Assembly: GCA_950097015.1 (NCBI GenBank)
Contig: CATNEN010000002.1
Location: 8,943,501 to 9,007,500, forward strand
Reading direction: 5' to 3'
Length of the DNA: 64,000 nucleotides
From: Macrostomum hystrix
Lineage: Eukaryota; Platyhelminthes; Macrostomidae
Each line of letters begins with the position of its first letter. Position 1 is the stretch's first letter. The notes beneath the pieces are model-generated. The model ran no database searches. It had not been told where the DNA came from and was given only the letters and a program-made list of their open reading frames with translations. Shown in pieces: positions 13,045-23,776 of this stretch. The translations under genes and the position numbers were made by a program.

Positions 13045-13944
13045 TCTGAACTCAACCGGAGCGCAGATCTGCTTGGATACAAAAACATTTCTACTCCAAT
13101 TTGTGGAGTTTTTGCTTCGTGTCTTTGTTACTTAGTGAAATCCCTGACCAGTTGCTGGGCAGGTCGGGTCCATAATTCCAATAGAAGAGCTGATTAGCTC
13201 TGTTGCTCGGCCCAGAAGCTGGCCGTGCGCTGTGAAACTTCTCTAGTCTTCTGCTCTTTGAAGTTCTAGAAGCAGTCGGGTGAAAGTGATCGACTCGGTA
13301 ACCGGACCAAGGCCGGCTTTCATCCTCCTTGTGTGAGTCGTCCAGTCTGGCTCGGGTTTTCACTGGTGGTCCGAGCGCCCCCAAGCCGCCGCGCAGATGG
13401 CGCCACCCGCTGCGCTCACGCAAGGATTTAATTGGGGCCCTACGGGTCACCGCGGGCTCGACCCCCCGAGTCCACTCGAAAGCTATTTTGAGTCCGGTGT
13501 GAGCACAGCAGCGGTGGGAGATGTTTGCAAACAATCTGCCGTCCCAAGGCTGCCTGCTGAGGCGATAGTTGTCTAACAGGGCGGCGGCCTTGCCTCTTTG
13601 AATTCCGCTTCCTAATTAGCGGCCCGCTCAGGCCGTTCCAGATGAAGGTGAGGCAGCGAAAGTGAGTTCGGATTGCGGAGAGAACCAATTTTGATGCGTT
13701 AGTGTGCGGGGCACCTCAGCAGGCGGTCCGCCTTGTCTTGAAGTAGAGCATCCGCCATCCAGTCTGGTCCTGGATGGGGCCTCGGGCCACTGAAATATCA
13801 CGCTGTGCTAGCAGAGAATGCAGATTGAACACTCGGGGTCAGACTGAATTCCAAGACTGAACTAAAAACTTCGACGCCTTTGTTCTTTGAATCATTTGCA
13901 TTCGTTTGTCTGTTGTAGCCCATTGTGCTATCCTGAAAGTTTTC
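13045..13944. other. Spacer, partly GC-rich, no gene recognised
   Basis: Contains a GC-rich patch (about 13300-13560) and minus-strand open frames whose translations resemble no family I know. No tRNA, rRNA or repeat structure seen. Confidence 0.4.
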
Positions 13945-14385
13945 AATTTATACCTGATATTGAGCAACAGTGTGCTCAATTCATGCCAAATATTGGGCAA
14001 CAGCGTGCTCAATTTATACCTGATATTGGGCAACAGCGTGCTCAATTTATACCTGATATTGGGCAACAGTGTGCTCAATTTATACCTGATATTGGGCAAC
14101 AGTGTGCTCAATTTATACCTGATATTGGGCAACAGCGTGCTCAATTTATACCTGATATTGGGCAACAGCGTGCTCAATTTATACCTGATATTGGGCAACA
14201 GCGTGCTCAATTTATACCTGATATTGGGCAACAGTGTGCTCAATTTATACCTGATATTGGGCAACAGTGTGCTCAATTTATACCTGATATTGGGCAACAG
14301 TGTGCTCAATTCATGCCAAATATTGGGCAACAGCGTGCTCAATTTATACCTGATATTGGGCAACAGCGTGCTCAATTTATACTCA
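13945..14385. repeat. 33-bp minisatellite
   Basis: About 13 units of 33 bp built on GGGCAACAG(C/T)GTGCTCAATT. The period is divisible by three, giving stop-free frames on both strands (repeated IGQQRAQFIPD on +). No start context, splice context or non-repeat coding flank supports a gene. Confidence 0.95.
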
Positions 14386-15104
14386 AGCGTAGGTATTGTC
14401 TAGGTTAACTAGTTACGAGCTATATATAAGCGAGGCAAAAATTGTGCCGTCCTCGAAAACCAATCTGCGATTCTCTATACATTTACTTGACAGCGTGAAC
14501 TTTTTTAAGGCAAACCTTGAAGCCGATGTTCAGCCAGTCGTTTAGGCGGAGCGGCAGGTGCTGGGCAAATAAACAAGAAGAATCGGCATCATGGCACCGG
14601 TGGGCAGTTTCAGAGTTGGCCTTGACGCAGTAGTCGGTCAATAAAGAATTGCGAATCGCCAGGTGTCTTCGTCCAGGTGATGGCCGCGAGAATTCCGTAG
14701 CCGAGGCACAGAGCAGGAATCTGGCAGACTCCAGGAAGAGAAACTCAGTTTGCCAAGGAATGACAAGGAAATGAATGCAGTCCTTGCTTTTTATTCTTTC
14801 TGAGGTAGTTTAAGTTGATTATTATAGTCGTAGTTGATCTGTCATTCTTGTCCTGCCTCTTTGTCTGTTCTTCCCGAAAAAAGATAGGATCACAATGGGA
14901 GATTCCCAAAATCTTAAAATAAGGCACAAAACCAATTTCACCCACAATATGCAACCGTAAAAATGTCAGCTCAAATCAATTTTATTACTCGCTCATCTCA
15001 GTGAGCAGTGCAAACTGTTGCGTTTGCTGCAAAGCAAGAAACAATTGTGCAAATCCAAGCAAAAAGTTTGTCGCATTTTAATTTCATTTTTAACGGCTGC
15101 GCTC
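14386..15104. other. Spacer downstream of the Olig-like gene
   Basis: AT-rich sequence with no supported gene. It is probably the 3'UTR and flank of the minus-strand bHLH gene. Confidence 0.4.
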
Positions 15105-15887
15105 TCAGTCGCTTGAGGTCTGCGCCGCGGAGGCTGCCATGGCAGCAGCCGCAGCCGCCGCCGCCGCCTGCCGCAGCCGGTGCCGCTGCAGCGAGCAATC
15201 CGGGCACCAGCAGTGCAGCGGGTGGGCCTGCGGGTACATCAGCGGGTGCGGCGGGAACAGGGCACCGTGAAACGGCAGACTCGGCTGAGCCGTCGACAGA
15301 AGCGGCGACATCTTGGGCATCTCGGAAGCTGCTGCTGTTGATGTCGTCGGTATGAGTGCCGCTGGAGGAGGCGGCTGCTGCTTCGGCGGTGGCGGCGTCG
15401 GATTGGCGACAGTCGCCGCGCTGCTGGCCACGAGGTCGGACGGCGGAGTCGGCGTCGCTCTCGGAGATCCGCCGCCGCCGCTGCCTCGATGCTTGTAGAC
15501 TTCTGCCAGGAGTTTTTTCATCTCGTCCAGCGAGCTCTGGAGCATGAGTATGTAGTTCTTGGCCAGCAGGAGGGTGGCGATCTTAGACAGCTTCTTGACC
15601 GACGGCCCGGTGGCGTAGGGGATGACCTCGCGCAGGCCGTCCAGAGCGGAGTTCAGGTCGTGCATTCGCTTGCGCTCGCGGCTGTTGATTTTCAGCCTGG
15701 AAAAATGAGACAAACAATTGAGTACAACGAAATAATACATAAAAATCACAGCTCAGGTGTGCTTGAGTACTGGAACTCACCTGAGCTCTCTGCCGCCTTC
15801 CATTTTCTTCCCACTGCTGCCGCCGCTACCGCTGCCGACCATGTCATCGTCCAGTTCTTCGTCGCCTGAGGTTGATTCGAGCCTCTC

Positions 15888-15938
<51 letters not shown>

Positions 15939-15983
15939 ATGTTCGAAGTTCAGATTTGCCGAGGGACCCATTCGCGGCATCAT
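15105..15983 (-). CDS. Olig-family bHLH transcription factor
   Basis: Two exons on the minus strand: 15983-15781 (ATG) and 15696-15105 (TGA). The intron is GTGAGT...TTTTCCAG and the join is phase 2, giving 264 residues. Exon 1 has a pure CAG-encoded Gln run and an acidic stretch. Exon 2 opens with the bHLH: basic region [14 protein letters not shown], loop with [12 protein letters not shown], helix 2 [14 protein letters not shown]. The KINSRERKR start and the GPSVxKLSK motif match OLIG1/2/3 better than the related bHLHe22/23 group (NINARERRR, SPSVRKLSK). The C-terminal half is Ala/Pro-rich with no further domain. Olig factors are nuclear E-box regulators of neural and glial progenitor fate, often repressors. 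Choice between Olig and Beta3 subfamilies rests on these motifs only. Confidence 0.9.
15889..15938. repeat. CAG/CTG trinucleotide run coding for poly-Gln
   Basis: About 16 uninterrupted CTG triplets on +, read as CAG (Gln) in exon 1 of the Olig-like gene. Pure codon use suggests length instability. Confidence 0.95.
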
Positions 15984-16075
15984 GTCCAGGCCGAGACAGA
16001 ATTCAGTTTCAAGTTTTGCTGGTGGGTTTGTTTAGTTGGCGATCAATTTTTCGTTTGGAGGGCCGATGAGTCGTG

Positions 16076-16083
16076 TTTAAATA
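16076..16083 (-). promoter_or_regulatory. TATA-like box of the Olig-like gene
   Basis: TATTTAAA on the minus strand, about 95 bp upstream of the start codon at 15983, which would leave a short 5'UTR. Position and sequence are the only evidence. Confidence 0.4.
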
Positions 16084-16099
16084 GAGCGGTCTGGCTCTG

Positions 16100-17325
16100 A
16101 GTCGGGGTTGGCGGCCGCTTCCAAGCTGGCCGGCCACCCCCTCCGCGGGCCAACCGGCATCAAAAGAAGATTTCCTAGGCCCAAGAAGACCCGCTGGGGT
16201 GTCGCTGGCTGGCATTGTCTTCTGCTCCCGCCAATTCCCATCTGGGGCCCGAGTTCTGAGCTGAGGTGGGCTCCGGTTAATTACTCCTACTGGAGGCCAA
16301 GTGAAGCGATGTTTGGGGATTAACTCAGGATGAAAACTTGTTGGGATTAGGAAAGACCCGTCCCGTCCAAATCCGAGCGGCTCTGTCTTAGTCGTCTCCC
16401 GTTCTGTCCGGCCAGATAATCCGAGCTCCTGGGACAATGGCGCTTGACGCCCGGAGTCCCTCCAGGCCCAGCTCAGCCACCTGAGCGGTCGCTCGTCGAA
16501 GTCACCCCTGCGGCAGTCATTGATCTGTGCTCACTCAATTATTGCTTGCCTGAGCTCGACAAAGAATACTTTTTGAGTCGGATTTGGCGAGTAGATTGCT
16601 ACACGTGCCCGCCTTTGAGGGATTGAGCTCGCTCTGCTGACTCGATCGCCCTGTTGTTTACAATATTTGCCAGTCTGAGTCGAATCTAAAGTTGCTTATC
16701 AATCCCACGAATTTCACAATCGGAAAATGTCTCTCTAATCACTAAGTCTCTGGAATGCCAAAGCCTCAATTAAACCCGAAATTCTTGAAATCCAAATTTC
16801 TGTGATAAAAAAGTTTACTGTCCCCAAAATTACACAATCAGATTTCATAAACTTTCGATTTTTTCCAGGAATCCCCTACGTTTTTTAATAATTTATCAAT
16901 CCATACAAAATTGCTAATTAAATGATCTCAAACATTTCCGACCAGGTTACAGTCTCACATCTGTTCTGCCACTCCCACCGTTTTGTAAAGAGGAAAAATT
17001 GTAACGAGGCCGGCTTCTCAAAATCGCGCAACTGTTTCTTCTACCAAATTTAGTTGCTGGGCAAGCATCTCCCATCGCAACTGGACCCACCAGGAGTCAG
17101 GCCGAGCCGAGGCTTCAATTGGCGTTGCGCCTACGTGGCGGGTTGGGCGAACAATTTTGACAGGTTAAACATGAGAAAACCAAGGTTGGAAATTTGTGAC
17201 AATTAGTGACAAAAACAAACACGTGGGAGAAACACGCGTTTCCTATGTGACCAATTGTTTACGTTCGGAAGCATTGTTCTCCAAGACTGAGAATTATGCA
17301 TATTGCAAAGAGGTGAATTCTATTT
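16100..17325. other. Upstream region of the Olig-like gene, no gene recognised
   Basis: GC-rich near the Olig-like promoter, then AT-rich. Open frames here have no recognisable domain. Confidence 0.4.
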
Positions 17326-17329
17326 TGAC

Positions 17330-17775
17330 AATATTATCCACCTGTTAGACAGGATTAGCTACCTGTTAGACAGAATTATCCACCTGTTAGACAGGATTAG
17401 TTACCTGTTAGACAGAATTATCCACCTGTTAGACAGGATTAGCTACCTGTTTGACAGAATTATCCACCTGTTAGACAGGATTAGCTACCTGTTTGACAGA
17501 ATTATCCACCTGTTAGACAGGATTAGCTACCTGTTTGACAGAATTATCCACCTGTTAGACAGGATTAGCTACCTGTTTGACAGAATTATCCACCTGTTAG
17601 ACAGGATTAGCTACCTGTTTGACAGAATTATCCACCTGTTAGACAGGATTAGCTACCAGTTTGACAGAATTATCCACCTGTTAGACAGGATTAGCTACCT
17701 GTTTGACAGAACTATCCACCTGTTAGACAGGATTATCCAACTGTTAGACAGGATTAGCTACCTGTTAGACTGAGC
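17330..17775. repeat. 21/42-bp minisatellite
   Basis: Alternating 21-bp halves, GACAG(A/G)ATTA plus CCACCTGTTA or GCTACCTGTT, forming about ten 42-bp dimers. The + frame reads as repeated RIIHLLDRISYLLD only because the period is a multiple of three. Confidence 0.95.
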
Positions 17776-18353
17776 TGAATATCTGTTAGACTGCAGCAGC
17801 TCTGTTAGGCAAGATGCAGGATTATCAAGATGGCTTTTCGACCTTTTGACCAGGCTGGGCCAGGGCCCCTATTAGTTGGTTCTGACAGTGCTTTGCACTT
17901 CACCATAATTGGCACAGTCCGCTAGCAACCCAGTGCAGTCAGAGGCACTTTAGTCTGCGATTCCCAAACCAGCAAACCAACAAACAAGGCCGAGCGGAAT
18001 CATGCACTGTGCAGGGGAAGCAGCCTCGTCAGCTCCCCAACCCAATGGCCTGCATCCGCCGGTACCGGCAGGGCTGCAGTTTTTATGGCGGCTCTTGGAC
18101 CCCCGGGGCAGCCAACGAAACTGCGCAGTCCCGAGGGCTGACCAGCAGCAGCAGCAGAAGTGCGTCATATCATCATTTAATCGTCATATCATCGTGACAG
18201 CCGCAAATCTCGAGCTTCGAACCGAGCCGACGCTAATAGTTTCAGCGAATGGTCTAGTCAAATGTGTTTTTAACGTGGGAAAAATTTCCTATCTGAGTCA
18301 GCCGAGTCTTCAAGCTCTGGCAATTAGCTTAATACGCAGGTGATTCCGAATCA

Positions 18354-18394
18354 AATAAAAGCAGAGCTTCAACACACTCGGACGATCACTCAGT
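18354..18394 (+). promoter_or_regulatory. Putative core promoter of the carboxypeptidase gene
   Basis: AATAAAAG (18354-18361) lies about 35 bp before a TCAGT initiator-like motif (18390-18394), 9 bp before the start codon. The spacing fits a TATA plus initiator promoter with a very short leader. The same TCAGT region could be coincidental. Confidence 0.3.
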
Positions 18395-18402
18395 GCAAGA
18401 AA

Positions 18403-20115
18403 ATGCCCGCCGCCCTGCCGAGCCTGGCGCTCTGCCTCTGCTGCCTGCTGGCGCTCTCCGACTGCCAGAGACGCCGCGTCGAGTCGCTGCCGAGGCTCAA
18501 CTTCCAGCCGAGCTTCCGCCAGTACTCCGGCTACCTCAACTCCACCGACAACCGGCGCCTCTTCTACTGGCTGGTCGAGAGCTCCCACGCGCCACCGTCT
18601 TCTGCGCCGCTCGTGCTGTGGATGAACGGCGGTCCCGGCTGCTCCTCTGTTGGCGGTCTGCTCATGACGAACGGTCCGTTCCTGGCCAACGACCGCGCCG
18701 AGCTGGACCGCAACGAGTTCGCGTGGAACCGGCTGGCCAACGTGCTGTACATCGACTCGCCAAGCGGCGTCGGCCTGAGCGAGCCCGGACCCGTCGACAA
18801 GTCCGTGCTCAACGACAATGTCACCACGCAGCTCAACCTGGCAGCGCTGCTACACTTCTACAGCCTGTTTCCCGAGTACCGAGGCCGGCCCTTCTACATC
18901 GCGGGCGAGAGCTACGCGGGCATCTACATCCCGCTGCTTGCCTCCGCCATCGTGAGCAGCGGCCGCCATCCGCAGCTCATCAACCTGACGGGCATCGCGG
19001 TGGGCAACGGCCTGCACGTTGGAGAGCGTGACTTCCTGGCGAACGAGTTCCGCTCGATGGTGGCCGAGTCCATGGGAGCCGCCCTGGATTTAGTCCGTGT
19101 TTACAGAGTGCGTTGGTGGCTACCACCTCTCATTGTAGCCTTGTAGCCTAGAAATTGTAGCCTTGTTGATTCGTCTTGTAGGTCGACTTGAAGGTTGTGG
19201 GTTCGAATCCCTAATCCATTGGAACAATTTGTGTCCTTTGGCATGACACTTAACTCTGCATTTGTTAGGTGTAATTAAAGGTGGGTGTGGCGTCCCCCCA
19301 GTCAATGGACTGAACAGCCGTACGCAGCCTTCAGATGCGCTGCGCATTAGCTGCGGCTGTGCTGTCGGCTGCACATCTGGCACAATCGTGGCAGGTGTAA
19401 TCAATTATCGTCATTATTATTGGTAGGTGTCGGGTGCGCAGGTGGGTGATTGCGCAGCATCCGCATTAACCCGCAGAATCACGATTTGTCAGCGCTGAAC
19501 CCGTACAACATCGCACAGCCCTGCTACAACGACAGCGAAGCTGACAGCTACCCTTGCTTGAACTCCACCGGCCTCGTCAGCTACCTGAATAACCCGGAGG
19601 TCCGGCGAGCTCTGGGCGTCAGCGAGTCCCGCTCCGTGAAATTCGTCATCTGCAACAGCGAAGTCAACGGGGTCTACCGCAAGAGTGAGGGAGACGTCCT
19701 GGGCCAGCTCGTGAGCCTCGCCAGCCGCGGCGTTCCGACACTGCTGTTCCACGGCACACTGGATGTCCTGCTGCCTGTGCACCTCACCCTGCGGCTGCTG
19801 CGGCGGCTGCCCCGAGACTGCGGTGCCGAGCCGGCGGCCTGGTTCTACTCGCTAGCGAAGCCTGGCTACGGTCAGCAGGTTGGCGGTGTCCAGAGGTCTT
19901 TCCTGCGCGGCCGTCTCCGTCACCGCACGGTGGTCGGCGCTGGACACTCCGTCATCACCGACAGGCCGGAGATTGGCCTCCAGATCCTGGAGGACATGCT
20001 GGCTGGCGATGGCATAGATGTTGACGATGCCTGCGAGTCAGCCAAGTCTGTTGACTGCTGCTGTTCACTGATGCTGCTGCTGCTGTTGCTGGTTCAAGTG
20101 GCAACAGTTTCCTGA
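18403..20115 (+). CDS. Serine carboxypeptidase, peptidase family S10 (cathepsin A-like)
   Basis: Exons 18403-19107 and 19477-20115 join in phase 0 to give about 447 residues. A signal peptide (MPAALPSLALCLCCLLALSD) is followed by the S10 core: FYWLVES, LWMNGGPGCSS (oxyanion region), IDSPSGVGLS, then the nucleophile in AGESYAG (Ser170). Exon 2 carries the acid in FHGTLDV (Asp331) and the catalytic His in GAGHSV (His392). Two features are odd. Only about 30 residues separate VGNGL from the PYNIAQPC segment, where cathepsin A has a longer Cys-containing insert. The protein also ends in [19 protein letters not shown], a hydrophobic tail that suggests a GPI or membrane anchor, unlike lysosomal cathepsin A. 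A small exon may have been missed in the intron, which is mostly SINE. Role: removal of C-terminal residues from peptides in the secretory or lysosomal route. Confidence 0.9.
19146..19423 (+). mobile_element. tRNA-derived SINE, family 1, in carboxypeptidase intron
   Basis: Contains a B-box GGGTTCGAATCC near 19198 and a body and tail matching the element at 47354-47666: ACACTTAACTCTGCAT, GGTGGGTGTGGCGTCCCCCC, CAGCCTTCAGATGCGC, and an ATT-rich 3' tail. It has an internal deletion relative to that copy and a degraded A-box. It fills most of the intron. Confidence 0.8.
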
Positions 20116-20717
20116 ACCTGTAGCCATTGCATCAGTTTAATTCAGTATTTTTTAGTTTAGAACTCGCGTTTGTGTTGGCAGCAATGCGACCATCCATTTC
20201 AAGTCAATCTGAAAAGTTGATTTAGCGAGCTATGCAGCCTACTCTCGTGAGTAGCCTGACTCGGCTTGGAGCAGCATTGTTCGCTAGATAAATGAAAAAG
20301 AGTTGCCACTTGAATGTTTGAAAATGAAGTCATCTGCTTGCCTGGGTAGCCTGAGTCTGTGATCAATTAGTCTAATAATGTTTGATTATGCCTGATCATT
20401 GTTGATCAACTCAAGCAATCCTTGATCATTTAGGAATCGTTTTTTATATTAGACAACCCTGGCATATTACTGGTATTTGAAATGTCCTTCAATGAGCTGC
20501 ATTAATTTGAAATCGGACAATAAATAGCAAATGTCCCAGGCATCACATCTTTTGAAAAGGTTTTTACCGCTAAATGTTAGTCTGTTTCATTTCTAAAACT
20601 AATCTATGAGCACAGCTCACTAGATGCAACAAGCAGTCAAACTTCTGTTAAAATGTGTACAGAATTTATTCAGAATTGTATTGAAACAAAAACCTGCAAA
20701 CAAGGTTGCATGAGACC

Positions 20718-20800
20718 GTAGTTCAGGGGTCGGCAACCTCCGGCCCGCGGGCCAGATGCGGCCCTCGAAGCTCCCAAATCCGGCCCTTAGCTACTCCTAA
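20718..20800 (+). mobile_element. hAT-like transposon terminus (fragment)
   Basis: CAGGGGTCGGCAACCTCCGG followed by CCCGCGGGCCAGATGCGGCC resembles the terminal sequence of several hAT-superfamily non-autonomous elements. The other end was not found. A pyrimidine minisatellite begins within 30 bp. Confidence 0.45.
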
Positions 20801-20809
20801 CACCTACTA

Positions 20810-21362
20810 TCAGTACACCCTATCTCATCTCTCCCCTGTCTCACCTCTACCCTGTCTTATCTCTCCCCTGTCTCATCTCTCACCTGTCTTATCTCTCCCC
20901 TATCTCATCTCTCCCCTGTCTCACCTCTCCCCTGTCTTATCTCTCCCCTGTCTCACCTCTCCCCTGTCTTATCTCTCCCCTATCTCATCTCTCCCCTGTC
21001 TCACCTCTCCCCTGTCTTATCTCTCCCCTGTCTCACCTCTCCCCTGTCTTATCTCTCCCCTATCTCATCTCTCCCCTGTCTCACCTCTCCCCTGTCTTAT
21101 CTCTCCCCTATCTCATCTCTCCCCTGTCTCACCTCTCCCCTGTCTTATCTCTCCCCTGTCTCATCTCTCCCCTGTCTTATCTCTCCCCTGTCTCACCTCT
21201 CCCCTGTCTTATCTCCCCCGTCTCATCTCTCACCTGTCTTATCTCTCCCCCGTCTCATCTCTCCCCTGTCTTATCTCTCCCCTGTCTCACCTCTCCCCTG
21301 TCTTATCTCCCCCGTCTCATCTCTCACCTGTCTCATCTCTCACCTGTCTCATCTCTCACCTG
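20810..21362. repeat. Pyrimidine-rich 15/30-bp minisatellite
   Basis: Units of CTCTCCCCTGTCT(CA/TA)T arranged in higher-order blocks; the + strand is almost free of purines apart from G of CTG and A of CA/TA. It is a homopyrimidine-rich tract that could form triplex (H-DNA). Confidence 0.93.
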
Positions 21363-21757
21363 CTTCGTCGCGGCGGTGGCGTCGTGCGATCGACTTCTGA
21401 GCTTCTTCACCATCAATTTTAGTATCTCGGGCAGGATGTACTTTTATTTTTTCCAGCTTCTCTTCTAAGCTTTTGTTTAGTGAATTCAATTTCCCATTGT
21501 TTTGCGTTAATCATTGTTTTATCCTAAAATATACAAAGCTGAAAAAAGAAAAGTTATAACACTAACTTCAACGAGTTTTAGGCTACTTCGTGGTCTCTTT
21601 AAATAGGATCTTTGTGGTTCTTTGTTTCGTCTCTTGATAAGTTTACTGAGACAGATAATTTGAAGTACAAAACAATTTAGTCATAAGAAATGCTCAGTGG
21701 ATGCCAATATTACATACATTTTTCATCTAGACTGCTGTGCTTTGATTATAGTTATTG

Positions 21758-23005
21758 TTTTATCAGTTCATCGATTTGAAAATCCAATAAAATAAATCTG
21801 CCAATCTTGTTGAGATTCTAGGATGACAACATCTTGAAGAAAAATGAGTGTTAATGTCTAAAAAACACAACTCAAAGTACATTTTAACATCAAATTAGCC
21901 TGAACTAGGATGCCTAGGCATCACTTGAGTAATAGGTGAGCTGTGTTTTTAGCAGGAGCTGCTGGGCATCCGTCAAGATCAGAACGAAAGGCCGAATCTT
22001 TTAAGTCGCTCCAAATCGCGGTCAATTTCCGCCTCCCAGTCTTCGGTCACCTGGCTGCCAGAAGGCGGCCGCTGGGACTCTGGCTGTGGTGGTGGCTGCG
22101 GTTGCGGCGCTGGAAGAGGCTGCGGTGGTGGCAGAGGCTGCGGCGGTGGCGGAAGCTGAAGCAGAAGCTGCGGCTGTGGCAGAGGCTCCGGCGGTGGCGG
22201 ACGGGCTTCGATATTTCTTGGTTTCTCTGCTGGTTGAGCAGGGATTCTTGGAGGCTCTGCTTTCAATCCCGTTGTGTCACTCTTGCGGTGGTCGGGCCGA
22301 CTGCTGGGCGGCGCACCTTTGAAAGCGGCTGCTGGTTTGTTGGACATCGGAGCTGTCACTTTTTGCGAAGTTTTGGCCGCAGCGGCAGCCGTCGCCGCCT
22401 TCCGACGCCGCTCGTCCTCCAGCAGCTGGGCCAGAAGGTCCACGGCTTTGCTGGAAGCTGCAGGAGCTGCTGGCCTCTGTTGCTGCTGCTGCTGCTGCTT
22501 CTTCTGCATGATTGCTTTGAAGATTTTAGCCCTGAAGTGCCTAGCACACACGCAGCTGGCTAGGAAAGACCCGAAAGGTTTGCCTTGAAACCAGATTCTA
22601 CCCGCATCCCTGTTCGCGAGTGGGTCGCAACTCTATTTATTGTGCTTCCGCCCAGAAACAGAAGACAATCAAATAGAGCTGCAGTGGAGCCTGAGATGCA
22701 TGCTCGATACGCACTGACTGAGCTACTCAACTCACAATAGCTTCATCGGTAAGCAACACATATAGCAGATTATTGAAAAATGTGAAGTGCAGCTACTGAA
22801 AGGCATAAAAATGAATGGCAGGTAAAATTATTCATGCTAAAATGGATGAGAGAGAGATGAGAATCGGGTTGCGCAATTTCGAGAGTCACTGTGGGGTCTT
22901 AAGTCAGGATTGTTTTTATAACGAGGGCCCGCATGCTACTGCGGACACGTAATAGCACAAATCTCAAAAGCATTGTACGCGCTCTTCGGTGCCATACGCA
23001 TAAAA
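21758..23005 (-). repeat. Inverted duplication, left arm
   Basis: On the minus strand this matches the plus strand of 38600-39972 over its whole length: upstream flank (GCATGCGGGCC, GACCCCACAGTGACTCTCGA), 5' region, CAG tract, coding part, and 3' flank (CTCACCTATTACTCAAGTGA). Differences are scattered substitutions and repeat-length changes. The two arms face each other across about 15.6 kb. Confidence 0.9.
21979..22509 (-). CDS. Pro/Gln-rich protein of unknown function, copy A
   Basis: From ATG at 22509 to TGA, 176 residues, possibly preceded by an exon: the frame is open to 22551 and an AG lies at the shared CTAG|GCACTTC site. It starts MQKKQQQQQQQ, then a helical segment (AVDLLAQLLEDERRRK), a Lys/Ser/Pro-rich middle, a long run of PPPQPLP-type repeats, and a distinct acidic/basic end DWEAEIDRDLERLKRFGLSF. 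I do not recognise the family. Conservation of both ends between the two copies, with variation confined to repeats, suggests the ends are the constrained parts. Confidence 0.6.
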   Translation of the reverse strand: MQKKQQQQQQQRPAAPAASSKAVDLLAQLLEDERRRKAATAAAAAKTSQKVTAPMSNKPAAAFKGAPPSSRPDHRKSDTTGLKAEPPRIPAQPAEKPRNIEARPPPPEPLPQPQLLLQLPPPPQPLPPPQPLPAPQPQPPPQPESQRPPSGSQVTEDWEAEIDRDLERLKRFGLSF

Positions 23006-23384
23006 GCAATAATACGCACTGCCACCTGTCAAATTTTAACTAATCACCTGCAAATCAATCGCGTTAAAATTAAACAGAAGCGTAAGAAAATTACAGTGGC
23101 AAGTAGAAAAAGGGATGTCACATTTCATCCTGTTAGAATTTTTTTCTTCCCAAGCAAAAATGAAAGGGTACGAGTACATGCAAAGTACAAGTGACAACCT
23201 GGACAGTCTGGAGAGAAACTTTTCACAGGTGTTAACCTGCTTTTGAGTGTCATCGGCTCTTTACAAGGCCCTCCTCGAGAGGTGAGTCGGATAAGTCACG
23301 ACTAGAAAAGAAACAAGAAATCTCCAAGAAGAGGAAGCTGCGGTAAGGCTCTGAATACCCATTCATTTGAGCCAGGTGTGTTAG

Positions 23385-23745
23385 CCTGCTATCGCGCTGG
23401 TAATCCTATCGATTTCTTGGATTAACCCGGCAGACCTTGCGTTGCAGAATTCGAATCCCTTTAGACTCAAGACATTCCACGTGTACGCTCTCGGGTTCGA
23501 CTCCCTATTCGCACACAGTGAAGGGTCTGGGTATTAGCTCCGTGCAGAATTACCTGTTAGTGTCAACGTACCTGCGTATACTTGTCCCGTTCCGCTGAGC
23601 ACACTCGCACACTGACATACACGCATTCACATTCACACAGGGTGTGTACACATCACCTGAATCATTCATCGTCAGGTGGTGTACACTACTGTATCACTGT
23701 ACCTTCTATAGTAGTTAGTTCTCCTAAGCAAATCAATAAATAAAA
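23385..23745 (+). mobile_element. SINE-like element with tRNA-type boxes
   Basis: Contains GAATTCGAATCCC (near 23446) and CGGGTTCGACTCCC (near 23492), both B-box-like, after a head with TTAGCCTGCTATCGCGCTGG. It ends in an AATAAATAAAAG-type simple tail. The segment ATCGATTTCTTGG..TAACCCGGCAG recurs twice near 42710-42775, so it is a dispersed sequence. Boundaries and target duplications were not resolved. Confidence 0.45.
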
Positions 23746-23776
23746 GTAAATCAATAACTTTTCCACAAAACTGCAG

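Noticed and set aside
13839-14408. Repeat-protein ORFs (IGQQRAQFIPD and antisense LSTLLPNIRYK)
   Set aside because: Three overlapping frames are open because the unit is 33 bp; no coding flank or splice context.
17303-17773. ORF with repeated IIHLLDRISYLLD
   Set aside because: Product of a 42-bp tandem repeat; no conserved start or non-repeat domain.
22973-23194. 73-codon + ORF upstream of STING module 1 as its membrane exon
   Set aside because: Lys/Arg-rich translation without transmembrane character, AT-rich, and no donor in the phase required by exon 23777.
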